Origin: Acidobacteriota bacterium
GTDB lineage: Bacteria > Acidobacteriota > Terriglobia > UBA7540
Assembly (NCBI GenBank): GCA_902812415.1
Contig: CADDZJ010000001.1
Coordinates: 1 to 64,000 of the forward strand
DNA length: 64,000 nt
Reading direction: 5' to 3'
The notes under the pieces are model-generated. The model ran no database searches. It was not told the DNA's origin and saw only the letters and a list, made by a program, of their open reading frames with translations. The position numbers were made by a program, and so were the translations under genes. Shown piece by piece: positions 1-8,958 of the stretch (position 1 is its first letter; each line of letters begins with the position of its first letter).

Positions 1-2891
1 AGATTGAAGTGGCCACAAAATCCGGCACGCGCGAGTTTCATGGCGATGCTTACGAATACGTTCGCAACAACGCCTTTGACGCCAATCCCTTCTTTCAAAA
101 CCGGGTCATCAATCCTCCGGGAGGGAATGCGCCCGCCACGCCGCTGAAATGGAATGACTTCGGCTACACCCTCGGCGGTCCGTTTTATATCCCAGGCCAT
201 TACAATACGGATAAGTCGAAGACGTTCTTCTTCTGGTCTCAGGAGTGGCACAATTTTGACCAGGGGAACGTCTTCAACGCTCGCGTTCCCACGCCGCTGA
301 TGCGTCAGGGGGATTTCAGTGAATGCGATTCCAAGTCCGGGAATTTTATTCCGCTCCTTTTCCAGGAAGGCTGCCGCCTGCCCAAGCTCAAGGGGAAAGC
401 GTATGATAACGTTCAGGCGATGCCCGGTTTTAACCAACAAGCGTTTATTAATGGGGAGGATTTGCTGAATGCCTACGTCCCTCTCCCCAATAACGGCGTG
501 AACACCTATACCCAATCGGGTGTTAACACGACTCGCTGGTGGCAGGGCGTCGTTCGAGTCGATCAAAACATCAGCGATAAGACGCTCCTGTACTTCCGGG
601 GCATCCGGGAAAGCACCAATTTCGTGACCCTGGGAGATAACTATGGAACCTTGCAGACCCCGCATTATTATCTTGGGCTGAACGGAGCGGTTCACCTCGT
701 TCACACTTTCGGCCCCAGCCTGATGACCGATGCCATGGTGGGAGCCTGGAATTTCTATCAGCGCTGGACCAACGAAGCCAGCCGTTACAGCCCGGCGGGC
801 ACAATTGACAAGCCCTCGAATTTCGTCATGAATCATATCTTCTCGGTGAATGACTCGAATCCTTTGCTGCCCGGCGTTCACATCGCCGGCGGCGTGCCCT
901 TCAGCTTCACGGCCAATGCCGGTCCCGTTCCGTATGAAAATGCCGCGCCGACTTATGCGTTAAGAGATGACACGACGAAAGTGATTGGGAGCCACATCCT
1001 GAAGTTTGGAGCTTACTTTGAAAAATATGACAAAAACATGGACTACCAGACCGGCCCGAGCACTCAGGGAATGCTGAGCTTTGCCGCTGGCGGTCCCATC
1101 GGTACGGGCAATGGCCTTGCCAACATGTTTCTGGGAAGAATCCAAAGCTACAACGAGTCGGTCATCGTCAGGGATGGCGTCCCCGTTGCCGGATATGGAA
1201 GGGCCTATTGGCGGGCAGCCGACTTTGAGCCTTACATCCAGGATACCTGGAGAGCGACGCGCAAACTTACACTCAATTTCGGGCTGCGCTATTATTTCTG
1301 GACTCCGCAGCATGACATTCAGAACCCGCCGGTGGACGGCAACTTCCTGCCAAACCTCTACAATCCCGCCGCCCAGGCGCAACTGGATGCCAACGGCAAT
1401 CTGATTCCGGGCAGCGGCTACAACTTTACGGAATATGGCAATGGGTTAGTAGGTTGTGGCCGCAATGGAATTCCTGCGGGTTGCACCACTCTGAGCAAAC
1501 TCAATTTCGGCCCCCGTTTTGGCTTCGCTTATGACCCGACGGGGCGTGGAACCACGGTAATTCGCGGCGGCTACGGCCTCTATTACAGCGCCACCAGCGA
1601 AGCGGGCGCGGAGGGCATGGGCGGAAATCCGCCTGTGGCTTTAAATCCGAGCGGGTCGAACATCCTGGGATACACCAATATCGTTCCCGGGGTCTTGGGT
1701 CCCTTTTACGGCTTCGTGGCCATCCCGACTCAGGAAACTTTTCCGAGCGTGCAGCAGTACAGCCTGAGCGTGCAGCATATGTTCTCAGGGAATAATCTGC
1801 TGGGCGTTGCGTATGTCGGCACGCTGGGCCGGCACAATGATTTGCTCTACGACATGAACCAGGTCCCCCTTGGGCTTGGAACCGTAAACGTGCCGGCGCT
1901 GGCCGGCACTTCGGCTGTGGATGCGCTGAGTAACAATCCGAACCCTGTCCCGATGTGCGACGCGTCAGGCAATTGCAATGCGCAGCAACTGCTGATTAAT
2001 GGCGTTGTGCCGGAAACTTTCTTCCGGCCTTACCGAGGGTACGGTGAACTGGATATGAACCCGCTGGGGGCAAACAGTAATTACAACGCCTTGCAGGTGC
2101 AGTTCCGCCACGCTTTCAGCCATGGCCTTACATTCCAGGCTTCCTACACCTGGTCCCACGAACTTGACACCACAACTTCAGACCACTCCGGCACCGGCAT
2201 CGACGATTCCCATCTCCAGCGGTGGTACGGAACCGGCGATCTCAACCGCACCCAGATGCTGGTGTTGAACTATGTCTACGACCTGCCGTTCTTCACTCAT
2301 TCAGACCACGGGTTTCTGCGCCAGAGCCTCGGCGGCTGGCGAGTGAGCGGTATCACGACCTTTTACACTGGTCAGCCCATCAACATCGGTTGCGGCATCA
2401 GCGGCTTGAACACAGGCATCGGGGAGAGCATGCAGTGCAACACAGTGGGCCCTCTCAAAATTCAAAAAGGCGTCTTCGACGATCCGGAGTTCGGGCCAAT
2501 GGTAACCTGGTTTGATCCGAACCAGATGACTCAGCCGCTTGCCAGCCAGCTTTTTGCCAACAACGAGCCGGGCATGTTCGGTTATATGGGACGCAATGTG
2601 CTGACCGGGCCTGGCCGGAATAACTGGGACCTCGCCTTGCTCAAGAATTTCAAACTGCCGTGGTTTGGGCGCGAAGGATCAACGCTTCAATTCCGTCTTG
2701 AGACTTTTAACACGTTCAATACAGTCCAGTGGAGCAACATCAGCGCCGGATGTAACGGCGACCCCAATGCGGACGGAACAATTGCCTTTGGCCGGCCCTG
2801 CGGCGGAACCCAATACAACCAGGGAAATGGCGAAGTCACAAGCGCTTATTCACCGCGGATCGTTCAGTTGGCCTTGAAATTCATCTTCTAG
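1..2891 (+). CDS. Oar-like TonB-dependent receptor, 3' part (5' end outside window)
   Basis: This is the C-terminal part, about 960 residues, of an outer-membrane receptor that should import bulky carbohydrate-type substrates using TonB energy. The frame is already open at base 3, so the GTG at 9 is internal and the signal peptide, carboxypeptidase-regulatory domain and start of the plug lie upstream of the window. The first visible residues (VATKSGTREFHGDAYEYVRN) are the same plug motif seen in the two complete paralogues here at 17068 and 49478. A long beta-barrel follows, rich in aromatic/glycine strands, and the protein ends in Ile-Phe, the terminal aromatic usual for outer-membrane barrels. 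The substrate cannot be read from sequence. A sulfatase follows on the same strand, which suggests a glycan-related role. Confidence 0.93.
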   Translation, partial: IEVATKSGTREFHGDAYEYVRNNAFDANPFFQNRVINPPGGNAPATPLKWNDFGYTLGGPFYIPGHYNTDKSKTFFFWSQEWHNFDQGNVFNARVPTPLMRQGDFSECDSKSGNFIPLLFQEGCRLPKLKGKAYDNVQAMPGFNQQAFINGEDLLNAYVPLPNNGVNTYTQSGVNTTRWWQGVVRVDQNISDKTLLYFRGIRESTNFVTLGDNYGTLQTPHYYLGLNGAVHLVHTFGPSLMTDAMVGAWNFYQRWTNEASRYSPAGTIDKPSNFVMNHIFSVNDSNPLLPGVHIAGGVPFSFTANAGPVPYENAAPTYALRDDTTKVIGSHILKFGAYFEKYDKNMDYQTGPSTQGMLSFAAGGPIGTGNGLANMFLGRIQSYNESVIVRDGVPVAGYGRAYWRAADFEPYIQDTWRATRKLTLNFGLRYYFWTPQHDIQNPPVDGNFLPNLYNPAAQAQLDANGNLIPGSGYNFTEYGNGLVGCGRNGIPAGCTTLSKLNFGPRFGFAYDPTGRGTTVIRGGYGLYYSATSEAGAEGMGGNPPVALNPSGSNILGYTNIVPGVLGPFYGFVAIPTQETFPSVQQYSLSVQHMFSGNNLLGVAYVGTLGRHNDLLYDMNQVPLGLGTVNVPALAGTSAVDALSNNPNPVPMCDASGNCNAQQLLINGVVPETFFRPYRGYGELDMNPLGANSNYNALQVQFRHAFSHGLTFQASYTWSHELDTTTSDHSGTGIDDSHLQRWYGTGDLNRTQMLVLNYVYDLPFFTHSDHGFLRQSLGGWRVSGITTFYTGQPINIGCGISGLNTGIGESMQCNTVGPLKIQKGVFDDPEFGPMVTWFDPNQMTQPLASQLFANNEPGMFGYMGRNVLTGPGRNNWDLALLKNFKLPWFGREGSTLQFRLETFNTFNTVQWSNISAGCNGDPNADGTIAFGRPCGGTQYNQGNGEVTSAYSPRIVQLALKFIF

Positions 2892-2907
2892 GCAGTGATA
2901 AGTGAAA

Positions 2908-2964
2908 AGTGATGAGTGACAAGAACCGAATCAAAACCCTGAAAGTGACTTGTCACTCATCACT
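2908..2964. repeat. 16-bp perfect inverted repeat after receptor gene
   Basis: AGTGATGAGTGACAAG at 2908-2923 is repeated inverted at 2949-2964, with a 25-base loop. It sits 17 bases after the receptor stop. Similar GTGA(C/T)GAGTGA words recur in other spacers (about 23890, 25510-25590, 53010), so it belongs to a dispersed repeat family. It could act as a transcript end, but no T tract follows. Confidence 0.6.
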
Positions 2965-3052
2965 GCCCTTCAGCTCCTTGATCTGATGTAGAATCGGCTT
3001 TCTTGCCTATTTTCTGTTGGCGCCCAGACCCGTCTGACTGTGGGAGAACCTG

Positions 3053-4516
3053 ATGAGTGAGAAGCCCTCGCGACGCGATTTCCTGAAGACCAGCGCAGGA
3101 GCCTTGGGCGGCCTGAGCCTTGCGCATCACCGAGCGTCTGCCCTGCGGGCGGAGGGCGCGGCGGCAGGGAATCCGCCGAAACCGAACTTCATTTTTGTCA
3201 CCACCGATGGCCATCGTCCGCACGCTCTGAGCCTGAATGGAAATCAGATTGTCCACACGCCAAATTTTGATCGCATTGGGCGCGAAGGCATTCAGTTCCG
3301 CAATTCATTTGTCGTCAATGCGCTCTGTCTTCCGGCGCGAGCGACTCAACTGACCGGGCTTTACTCCCACAACACAGGATGCATCGATAACAAAGGGCGT
3401 GTGATCCCGCAGGAAGTTCCGCTCTTCACCGATTATCTGCGCGAAGCGGGTTACGAAGTGGCGTTATTCGGCAAAGCCCACGTCGGGAAACTCGGCAAGC
3501 GTCAGTGGGACTATTATTTCGGATACCCCGGAGCTTCCACCGATTATTTCTGGCCGGTCATCGAGGAGGGTTCGCAGGGCGAGGTCGGCCCGCCTCAAAC
3601 GTACGAAGGTTATGTGGACGACCTGGTGACCGACAGAGCCATTCAATGGCTTAAACGGAGGCGGGAAAATCCTTTCTGCCTGATTCTGTGGTTCCAGTCT
3701 CCACACGCTCCCTTTTTCCGCGCGCGTCGTCATCTGGACCTTTACAACGGAGTTCCCATCCCGAAACCGGCAACATTCGATGATGATCTGAAGGGATATC
3801 CCGGGAAGCCGCGCGCGTTTGCTGATGCGGACAATAAGATTGGCACCTACGCCAAACACAGCCAAACCATCGCCAATTGCGCGCGGTCGCTCGAAGAGCT
3901 TACCAAGGATTATTACGCCGGCGTCAAGGTGGCCGATGAGAATCTCGGCAAGGTTTTTCGGGCGCTCACGGATATGGGTCAGCTTGATGACACAGTCATC
4001 ATGTTCACCTCTGACCACGGTTTCTTCCTGGGTGAATGGCGGATGTACGATAAACGGCTGATGCATGAGCCGTCCATCCGGACGCCGATGCTGATTCGCT
4101 ATCCCAGTCTGATCCGAGCGGGCTCAACTGCAGAGAAGATGGTGCTGAATACCGATATTGCCCCCACATTCCTTGATCTCGCCGGGATCAGGATACCCGA
4201 GTGGATGCAGGGGCAAAGCCTCGTTCCATTTCTGAAAGGTCAGGCGCCAAAATCCTGGCGCAAGGACTGGCTCTATGAATACTACGAATATCCAGGCCCT
4301 CACAACGTGCGCAAGAATCGCGGCATCCGCACGGAGCGCTACAAGCTGATTCACTATTACGAAGCGCCGGAAGAATTCGAGTTGTACGATCTCCAGGAAG
4401 ACCCGGGGGAACTTCACAATTTGTACGGTGATTCGCGCTACCGCGAGCTGACCCAGGAACTCAGAAATCGAATCGATGAACTCCGAAAAGAGACTGGGGA
4501 TAATTATGACGGCTAG
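3053..4516 (+). CDS. Tat-exported type I sulfatase
   Basis: A 487-residue arylsulfatase-type hydrolase that would remove sulfate esters from glycans outside the cytoplasm. The N-terminus has a twin-arginine signal (SRRDFLKTS, residues 6-14). The formylglycine motif is C92-L-P-A-R96, in which Cys92 is expected to be converted to formylglycine by an FGE or equivalent. Metal-binding residues are visible at T51-D52 and at S320-D321-H322 (TSDHGFFLGEW). The C-terminal part (YELYDLQEDPGELHN-like) is typical of the family. ATG 3053 is preceded by GGGAGAA at 3042. Length is normal. It lies downstream of a receptor gene and convergent to the next gene. The exact substrate is unknown. Confidence 0.93.
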   Translation: MSEKPSRRDFLKTSAGALGGLSLAHHRASALRAEGAAAGNPPKPNFIFVTTDGHRPHALSLNGNQIVHTPNFDRIGREGIQFRNSFVVNALCLPARATQLTGLYSHNTGCIDNKGRVIPQEVPLFTDYLREAGYEVALFGKAHVGKLGKRQWDYYFGYPGASTDYFWPVIEEGSQGEVGPPQTYEGYVDDLVTDRAIQWLKRRRENPFCLILWFQSPHAPFFRARRHLDLYNGVPIPKPATFDDDLKGYPGKPRAFADADNKIGTYAKHSQTIANCARSLEELTKDYYAGVKVADENLGKVFRALTDMGQLDDTVIMFTSDHGFFLGEWRMYDKRLMHEPSIRTPMLIRYPSLIRAGSTAEKMVLNTDIAPTFLDLAGIRIPEWMQGQSLVPFLKGQAPKSWRKDWLYEYYEYPGPHNVRKNRGIRTERYKLIHYYEAPEEFELYDLQEDPGELHNLYGDSRYRELTQELRNRIDELRKETGDNYDG

Positions 4517-4528
4517 TAGACCTGCCCG

Positions 4529-4553
4529 GTAGCGGCGACGACAACACCGCTAC
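4529..4553. terminator. Hairpin between convergent genes
   Basis: GTAGCGG (4529-4535) pairs with CCGCTAC (4547-4553). The hairpin lies between the sulfatase stop and the stop of the minus-strand dehydrogenase, whose TAG (4550-4552) is inside the hairpin. The arms match the ends of the GTAGCGGCG module found in other spacers. It may end transcription from both sides; there is no T tract, so this is tentative. Confidence 0.35.
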
Positions 4554-5887
4554 GGGGATTGCCCTGTATAACTGACTCGCCAGATGGAATTCGAGCCATC
4601 GTCGGTCACAAAGAGTGAGCCGTCGTTTCCCACAGCCACTCCCACCGGCCGTCCCCAGACTTCGCCATCCGGCATCACGAAGCCGGTCAGAAAGTCTTCA
4701 TACGATCCGGTTGCGCGACCATTTTTAACCGGCACGCAGATCACTTCATATCCGGTCCGCACGCCTCGATTCCACGAACCGTGTTCCGCAGCGAAAATAT
4801 CGTCATGATATTCCCGCGGGAACTGATCAGCCTCGTAAAACGCCATTTCAAGCGACGCATTATGTGGTTCGATCAGCACGTCAGGCACGATGACTTTATC
4901 CTTTAATTCCGGATGCTTGCCCTCATGCCTCGGGTCCTGGTGTCCGCCGATGTAGTACCACGGCCAGCCATAAAATCCACCCTCCTGAACGTGAGTAATG
5001 TAGTCCGGCGGGAGGTTATCGCCAATCTGGTCGCGCTCGTTCACGGAGGCCCAGAGTTGCCCGTTTTCCGGATCGATTGCAATTCCTACCGGATTGCGAA
5101 TGCCCCAGGCATAGACGTGAAGATCCTTGCCTTCAGGGGTTGCCGCCAGGATGTCGGCCCGATGGTATTCTGTGGGGTTGTTATCCGTGTCATCCACATT
5201 GGAGTGCGAGCCGACTGAGATAAATAACTGCTTGCCATCGAGTGAGAATGCAAGATCGCGCGTCCAATGCCCGCCGCCTTGAAGGCGGCCATAGCCGGGA
5301 ATATGCGGCACAACCACCTGTTTTGGCCCGCGGGCTTTCAGGTCGCCGTTTCGATAAGGGAAGCGAACAACGGAATCTGTATTGGCCACATAGATAAATT
5401 CAGGATTGGGCCCCGGCGGATAAAAGGCAATGCCGAAGGGAAGAGTGAAGCCGTCCGCAAATACCGATTCCTTCTCCGGCTTCCCGTCATGTGTGATGCC
5501 CCGGAATACCAGGATTCGGCCCGGCTCGCTTTCGGCAACAAACAGATCGCCGTTAGGCGCCGTGCGAATTTCTCGCGGGTTGTCGAGGCTGGTGACGTAC
5601 TGCTCCACTTTGAAGCCGGCTGGCGCTTGCGGCCACGCGTTTGCGGGGCGTGAAACAAGCCGGGGTGGATTATCAGCGGATCGAGTGGCGTAAGGCGCGG
5701 GAAGATCGGCCACCGTAATCTTGTGAATGCGGCCTGGCTTTTCTCCGCAGTAATCGGTAAATGCGCTTGCGCCCGTCGTCGCGCTCTGCGAAGCGCGTTG
5801 GGTCTCAGTCGTTCCGGGTCCTGAGCATCCTGCCAGGAGCCAGGTGGAGAGAATGATTGTCAAGGTCCGTCGGGAAAATCGGTTCAT
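4550..5887 (-). CDS. Lipoprotein sorbosone/glucose dehydrogenase-like beta-propeller (GDH-B type)
   Basis: A 445-residue protein of the soluble quinoprotein sugar dehydrogenase / L-sorbosone dehydrogenase family, likely oxidising sugars or aldoses with PQQ outside the cytoplasm. A lipoprotein signal is clear: basic N-terminus, hydrophobic stretch and lipobox LLAGC with Cys21. The propeller shows family motifs such as LQGGGHWTRDLAFSLDGKQL, FISVGSHSNVDD, YAWGIRNPVGIAIDPENGQL and GGFYGWPWYYIG. The last blade reads AVGNDGSLFVTDDGSNSIWR. It is transcribed alone, convergent to the sulfatase and divergent from the SDR at 6082. PQQ dependence is family knowledge; many relatives remain uncharacterised. 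Confidence 0.88.
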   Translation of the reverse strand: MNRFSRRTLTIILSTWLLAGCSGPGTTETQRASQSATTGASAFTDYCGEKPGRIHKITVADLPAPYATRSADNPPRLVSRPANAWPQAPAGFKVEQYVTSLDNPREIRTAPNGDLFVAESEPGRILVFRGITHDGKPEKESVFADGFTLPFGIAFYPPGPNPEFIYVANTDSVVRFPYRNGDLKARGPKQVVVPHIPGYGRLQGGGHWTRDLAFSLDGKQLFISVGSHSNVDDTDNNPTEYHRADILAATPEGKDLHVYAWGIRNPVGIAIDPENGQLWASVNERDQIGDNLPPDYITHVQEGGFYGWPWYYIGGHQDPRHEGKHPELKDKVIVPDVLIEPHNASLEMAFYEADQFPREYHDDIFAAEHGSWNRGVRTGYEVICVPVKNGRATGSYEDFLTGFVMPDGEVWGRPVGVAVGNDGSLFVTDDGSNSIWRVSYTGQSP

Positions 5888-6081
5888 TGATTAAACTCCT
5901 CTGCGCGCGGCCCCACGGCCGCATCAGATCAAGATAGACCACGGATTTCGATGTGTTGGGCCAATATTGGGAAGCATTTGATAACGTTGCAAGCCATCCA
6001 GGGACTACAATTTAAATTGATGAATGCAGGCGGCGAAGAGATTCAATAATTGGCCGCCTATACCTGTTGGGAGGCGTCCAG

Positions 6082-6789
6082 ATGGATTTCCAACATCGAG
6101 TGGCGTTAGTGACAGGCGGAACGGGAGCATTGGGGAGCGCAGTGACCCTCGATCTTCTCGCAAGTGGGGCACGAGTGATCGTGACCTATAGATCAGATTC
6201 TGAATGGCAGGCGTTGGCGCAGCGCGCGACAGGGCAGCGCGCAAGCCTTGAAGGATTGCGAATAGACCTGACGAGCGCCTCTGAAACAAGCGCTTCTCTG
6301 AAAGAGCCTCTGAGCCGCCACAAACGCATTGACTTTCTGATCTGCGTGGCCGGAGGGTTTGCAGCCGGAAGAAGTTATGAGACGGACGACCGCATCTGGG
6401 ATTTCATGCTGAATCTGAATCTGCGAACGGTGGTGAACACATTGCGCCCTGTCGTGCCGCTGATGATCGCGCAGAACTTTGGGCGGATCGCCACCATTTC
6501 AAGCGGAGCAATTCTGAATAATCCCGGCGCCGGAATTGCCGCCTACGCTGTTTCCAAAGGCGCCGTGCGGCAACTCAGCGAGATTCTGGCGCAGGAACTG
6601 AGAGACTACGACATCCGCGTCCACTGTGTCATGCCAGGCACGATGGATACCCCAGCGAACCGCAGCGCTATGCCCGATGCGGATTTTACAAAGTGGGTGA
6701 AGACAGAGAAAGTGGCCGCCGTTATTCATCGCCTGCTCGCCGCTGGGCGAGACGCAGCCTTGCCGCTGGTCGTGCCAGCCATTGACTGA
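6082..6789 (+). CDS. Short-chain dehydrogenase/reductase (SDR)
   Basis: A 235-residue classical-type SDR with NAD(P)-binding motif TGGTGALG (residues 11-18), active-site Ser at about 140-141 (ISSGAIL) and catalytic Y155-AVS-K159. ATG 6082 is preferred over an in-frame TTG at 6067, because GGGAGG at 6069-6074 then sits 7 bases ahead of the start. The protein is slightly short at the C-terminus: it ends soon after the substrate loop (ALPLVVPAID), where many SDRs carry a further helix and a GG motif. The substrate is not predictable. The gene is divergent from the lipoprotein dehydrogenase and followed by a palindromic repeat. Confidence 0.9.
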   Translation: MDFQHRVALVTGGTGALGSAVTLDLLASGARVIVTYRSDSEWQALAQRATGQRASLEGLRIDLTSASETSASLKEPLSRHKRIDFLICVAGGFAAGRSYETDDRIWDFMLNLNLRTVVNTLRPVVPLMIAQNFGRIATISSGAILNNPGAGIAAYAVSKGAVRQLSEILAQELRDYDIRVHCVMPGTMDTPANRSAMPDADFTKWVKTEKVAAVIHRLLAAGRDAALPLVVPAID

Positions 6790-6816
6790 GCTTTCGGCTT
6801 GGCGCCGCAACGGCCC

Positions 6817-6936
6817 AGTCATGTGTCACTAACATTTCCGGACAATGGGTGGTCATGGCCGGGATGACCATGCCACAACCGTGGCACGGGCGTCCCGCCC
6901 GTGGATGCAGCCCAGGTATTTATGTGACATACGACT
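6817..6936. repeat. 120-bp palindromic MITE-like element, copy 1
   Basis: A near-copy lies at 36369-36486 in the same orientation. Its ends form imperfect terminal inverted repeats (left AGTCATGTGTCAC, right end inverted AGTCGTATGTCAC). The inside holds two hairpins, GGTCAT/ATGACC and CACGGGCG/CGCCCGTG. The right end overlaps the stop codon of the PfkB gene (TAG at 6935-6937). No coding capacity. Confidence 0.75.
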
Positions 6937-7888
6937 AGAGTTCATCAATCACCAACTTGTTCTCATCGATGAAAGTCAAAGCTTCCTCGAACCGGAAGAC
7001 GCCCTCCGTGCAACCCAGAGCGCGGGTGCAGGAGGCGCCCACGGCGCTGGCGAATCGCAAAGTTTTCTCCAAAGGCCACGTTTCGAGCAAGCCAGCGATA
7101 AATCCGGCGGCGAAGGCGTCGCCCGCTCCGGACTCATCCACGCAGGACACGGAGTAAGCCGGAGCGCGCAGCACGTGTCCCTGATGTCTCACCAGGACGC
7201 CCTTGCGGCCCAGCGTGATGGCAACGATGCAGCGGGGATTGAGGCGGGCGAGCGCTTCAGCCTGTTCCAGAGGCTCATCGCGCCCGGTAAGGATGCGGGC
7301 TTCGTCATTGTTAGGAAGGAAGAGATCGGTGTAGGGCAACACGGGCTCGACCCAGTCCAGCCCGGGCCAGGTTCCCGCGCCAATCACCACGTCGAGAACC
7401 GTGAGGAGGCGGCGTTGCCTGGCTTCGCGGAAAAGCGTGGCCAGGTCCTGCGGCGGGAATCCCGGCATCAGGACGTACCCGCCAAAATAGAGCGCGCGGG
7501 CGTCATTCAACAGGGAAAGATCGAGGTCGTCCAGGCCAAAAGCCGCGTTCGCGCCCAGGCAATGCAAATACCGGCGATCCTCGCCCTCCACGTTGATGAT
7601 GTAGGTATTGGAGGTGGGAAGCGTCGCGCTCCTTCGCACGGCGGAGGCGTCAATGCCCAGCCCGGCCAGATCCTTAACCACGAAGTCGCCCAGCAGATCC
7701 TCGCCCACCTTGCCAACAACGCTGACATTCTGACCCAGGCGTTGCAAGCAGGCGGCGGTATTGGCAGCGCACCCTCCGGCGCTCAAAAGATATCGATCCA
7801 CCAGCCTCAACTCGCCGGCAGCGGGCAGGGAACGAATCGGGCTGGCGAAAATGTCGGCAATCAGAATCCCGAGGCAGATCACATCCAT
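6935..7888 (-). CDS. PfkB-family (ribokinase-type) sugar kinase
   Basis: A 317-residue cytoplasmic carbohydrate kinase. The N-terminal glycine motif (SAGGCAANTAACLQRLG, about residues 36-52) and the C-terminal ATP/anion-hole motif DESGAGDAFAAGF with catalytic Asp257 are both present, so activity is expected. ATG 7888 is chosen. It overlaps the E1-beta stop by 10 bases, indicating translational coupling; a longer in-frame reading extends into E1-beta and is unlikely. It is the last gene of the operon that starts at 15297. Its place beside an isomerase and an aldolase-like gene suggests phosphorylation of a ketose or related sugar. The stop codon lies in the end of a dispersed repeat. Confidence 0.92.
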   Translation of the reverse strand: MDVICLGILIADIFASPIRSLPAAGELRLVDRYLLSAGGCAANTAACLQRLGQNVSVVGKVGEDLLGDFVVKDLAGLGIDASAVRRSATLPTSNTYIINVEGEDRRYLHCLGANAAFGLDDLDLSLLNDARALYFGGYVLMPGFPPQDLATLFREARQRRLLTVLDVVIGAGTWPGLDWVEPVLPYTDLFLPNNDEARILTGRDEPLEQAEALARLNPRCIVAITLGRKGVLVRHQGHVLRAPAYSVSCVDESGAGDAFAAGFIAGLLETWPLEKTLRFASAVGASCTRALGCTEGVFRFEEALTFIDENKLVIDEL

Positions 7889-8958
7889 GGCTGAGGGTGC
7901 GTTCCTACCAACTCCTTGACGGCCGCGACGATTTTTTCGGCCGATGGCACATAGAAGTTTTCCATCACCGGAGCGAAGGGAACCGGGGTGTCCGGCGCCG
8001 CGATGCGCCGCACGGGGGCATCGAGATGCCCGATGCAATGATCGGCCACCCGGGCAGCCACTTCCGCTCCCCAGCCTCCTGTCAAGTTATCTTCTTCCAC
8101 AATGATTAATCTTGTGGTTTTCCGCACCGACTGGAAGACCGTTTCCCAGTCGAATGGCGTCAAGGTGCGAACATCGACGACCTCGGCCTCGATGCCCTCC
8201 CGGGCAAGAGTTTCTGCGGCCTGCATCGACTTGTGCACCATGAGGAGATTGGCGACCAGGGTGATGTCACGCCCCGGCCGGACGATTTTTGCCTCGCCCA
8301 AGGGCACCAGATATTCTTCATCGGGCACCCAACCCGTCACCTGCAGGCCGCCTTTTTCCTTGCGCGCGCCTTTGCTGCCATAAAGAAGCTTGTGCTCAAA
8401 GAAGATCACCGGATTCTCATCGCGGATCGCCGTCTTCAGAAGCCCCTTGGCGTCGTAGGGATTTGAAGGGCAAGCCACCTTGAGGCCCGGCACATGCATA
8501 AAAAAAGCTTCAAGCGACTGGCCGTGCTGCGCGCCGCGCGTGGTGGCTCCCACAGGCGCTCGAAAGACCAGGGGCACGCTCAGTTTGCCGCCCGACATAT
8601 AGCGCAACTTGGCGGCGTTGTTCGCCAGTTGATCCATGGCCAGAAACAAAAAATCGCCATATTGCACGTCGGCCACCGGCCGCAGTCCGCCCAATGCCGC
8701 CCCGGCCGCAACGCCCGCAATCGCCGCTTCAGAGATGGGCGTATCCAGCACCCGATGATGGCCAAACTCTTCCGACAGCCCGAGCGTCACCGTAAACGCT
8801 CCGCCGAAACCGCCCTCCACACCGATATCCTCGCCCAGCAGGATCACCCGATCATCGCGGCGCATTTCCTCCCGCAGCGCGGCGCGCAATGCCTCCACCA
8901 TGGTCATCTCCCGGCCTTGAGCTTCCTGATTGGAGACAGCGCTAGCTTGCGAAGACAT
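7879..8958 (-). CDS. 2-oxoacid dehydrogenase E1 component, beta subunit
   Basis: A 359-residue transketolase-like beta subunit of a branched-chain/pyruvate/acetoin-type dehydrogenase. Recognisable stretches are REMTMVEALRAALREEM, ILLGEDIGVEGG, RVLDTPISEAAIAGVAAGAA, PVGATTRGAQHGQSLEAFF and the C-terminal transketolase-C part (EEDNLTGGWGAEVAARV). With E1-alpha it decarboxylates a 2-oxoacid using thiamine diphosphate and hands the acyl group to E2. The start overlaps the E1-alpha stop by 17 bases; a start at Met18 (8907) is possible. Substrate specificity (pyruvate, branched-chain oxoacids or acetoin) cannot be fixed from the residues I can see. Confidence 0.93.
   Translation of the reverse strand: MSSQASAVSNQEAQGREMTMVEALRAALREEMRRDDRVILLGEDIGVEGGFGGAFTVTLGLSEEFGHHRVLDTPISEAAIAGVAAGAALGGLRPVADVQYGDFLFLAMDQLANNAAKLRYMSGGKLSVPLVFRAPVGATTRGAQHGQSLEAFFMHVPGLKVACPSNPYDAKGLLKTAIRDENPVIFFEHKLLYGSKGARKEKGGLQVTGWVPDEEYLVPLGEAKIVRPGRDITLVANLLMVHKSMQAAETLAREGIEAEVVDVRTLTPFDWETVFQSVRKTTRLIIVEEDNLTGGWGAEVAARVADHCIGHLDAPVRRIAAPDTPVPFAPVMENFYVPSAEKIVAAVKELVGTHPQPWM

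Noticed and set aside
6845-7894. 349-codon open frame on the plus strand
   Set aside because: It lies opposite the PfkB gene, which has clear kinase motifs. The plus-strand product is low-complexity and matches no fold; it is a shadow of GC-rich codon use.
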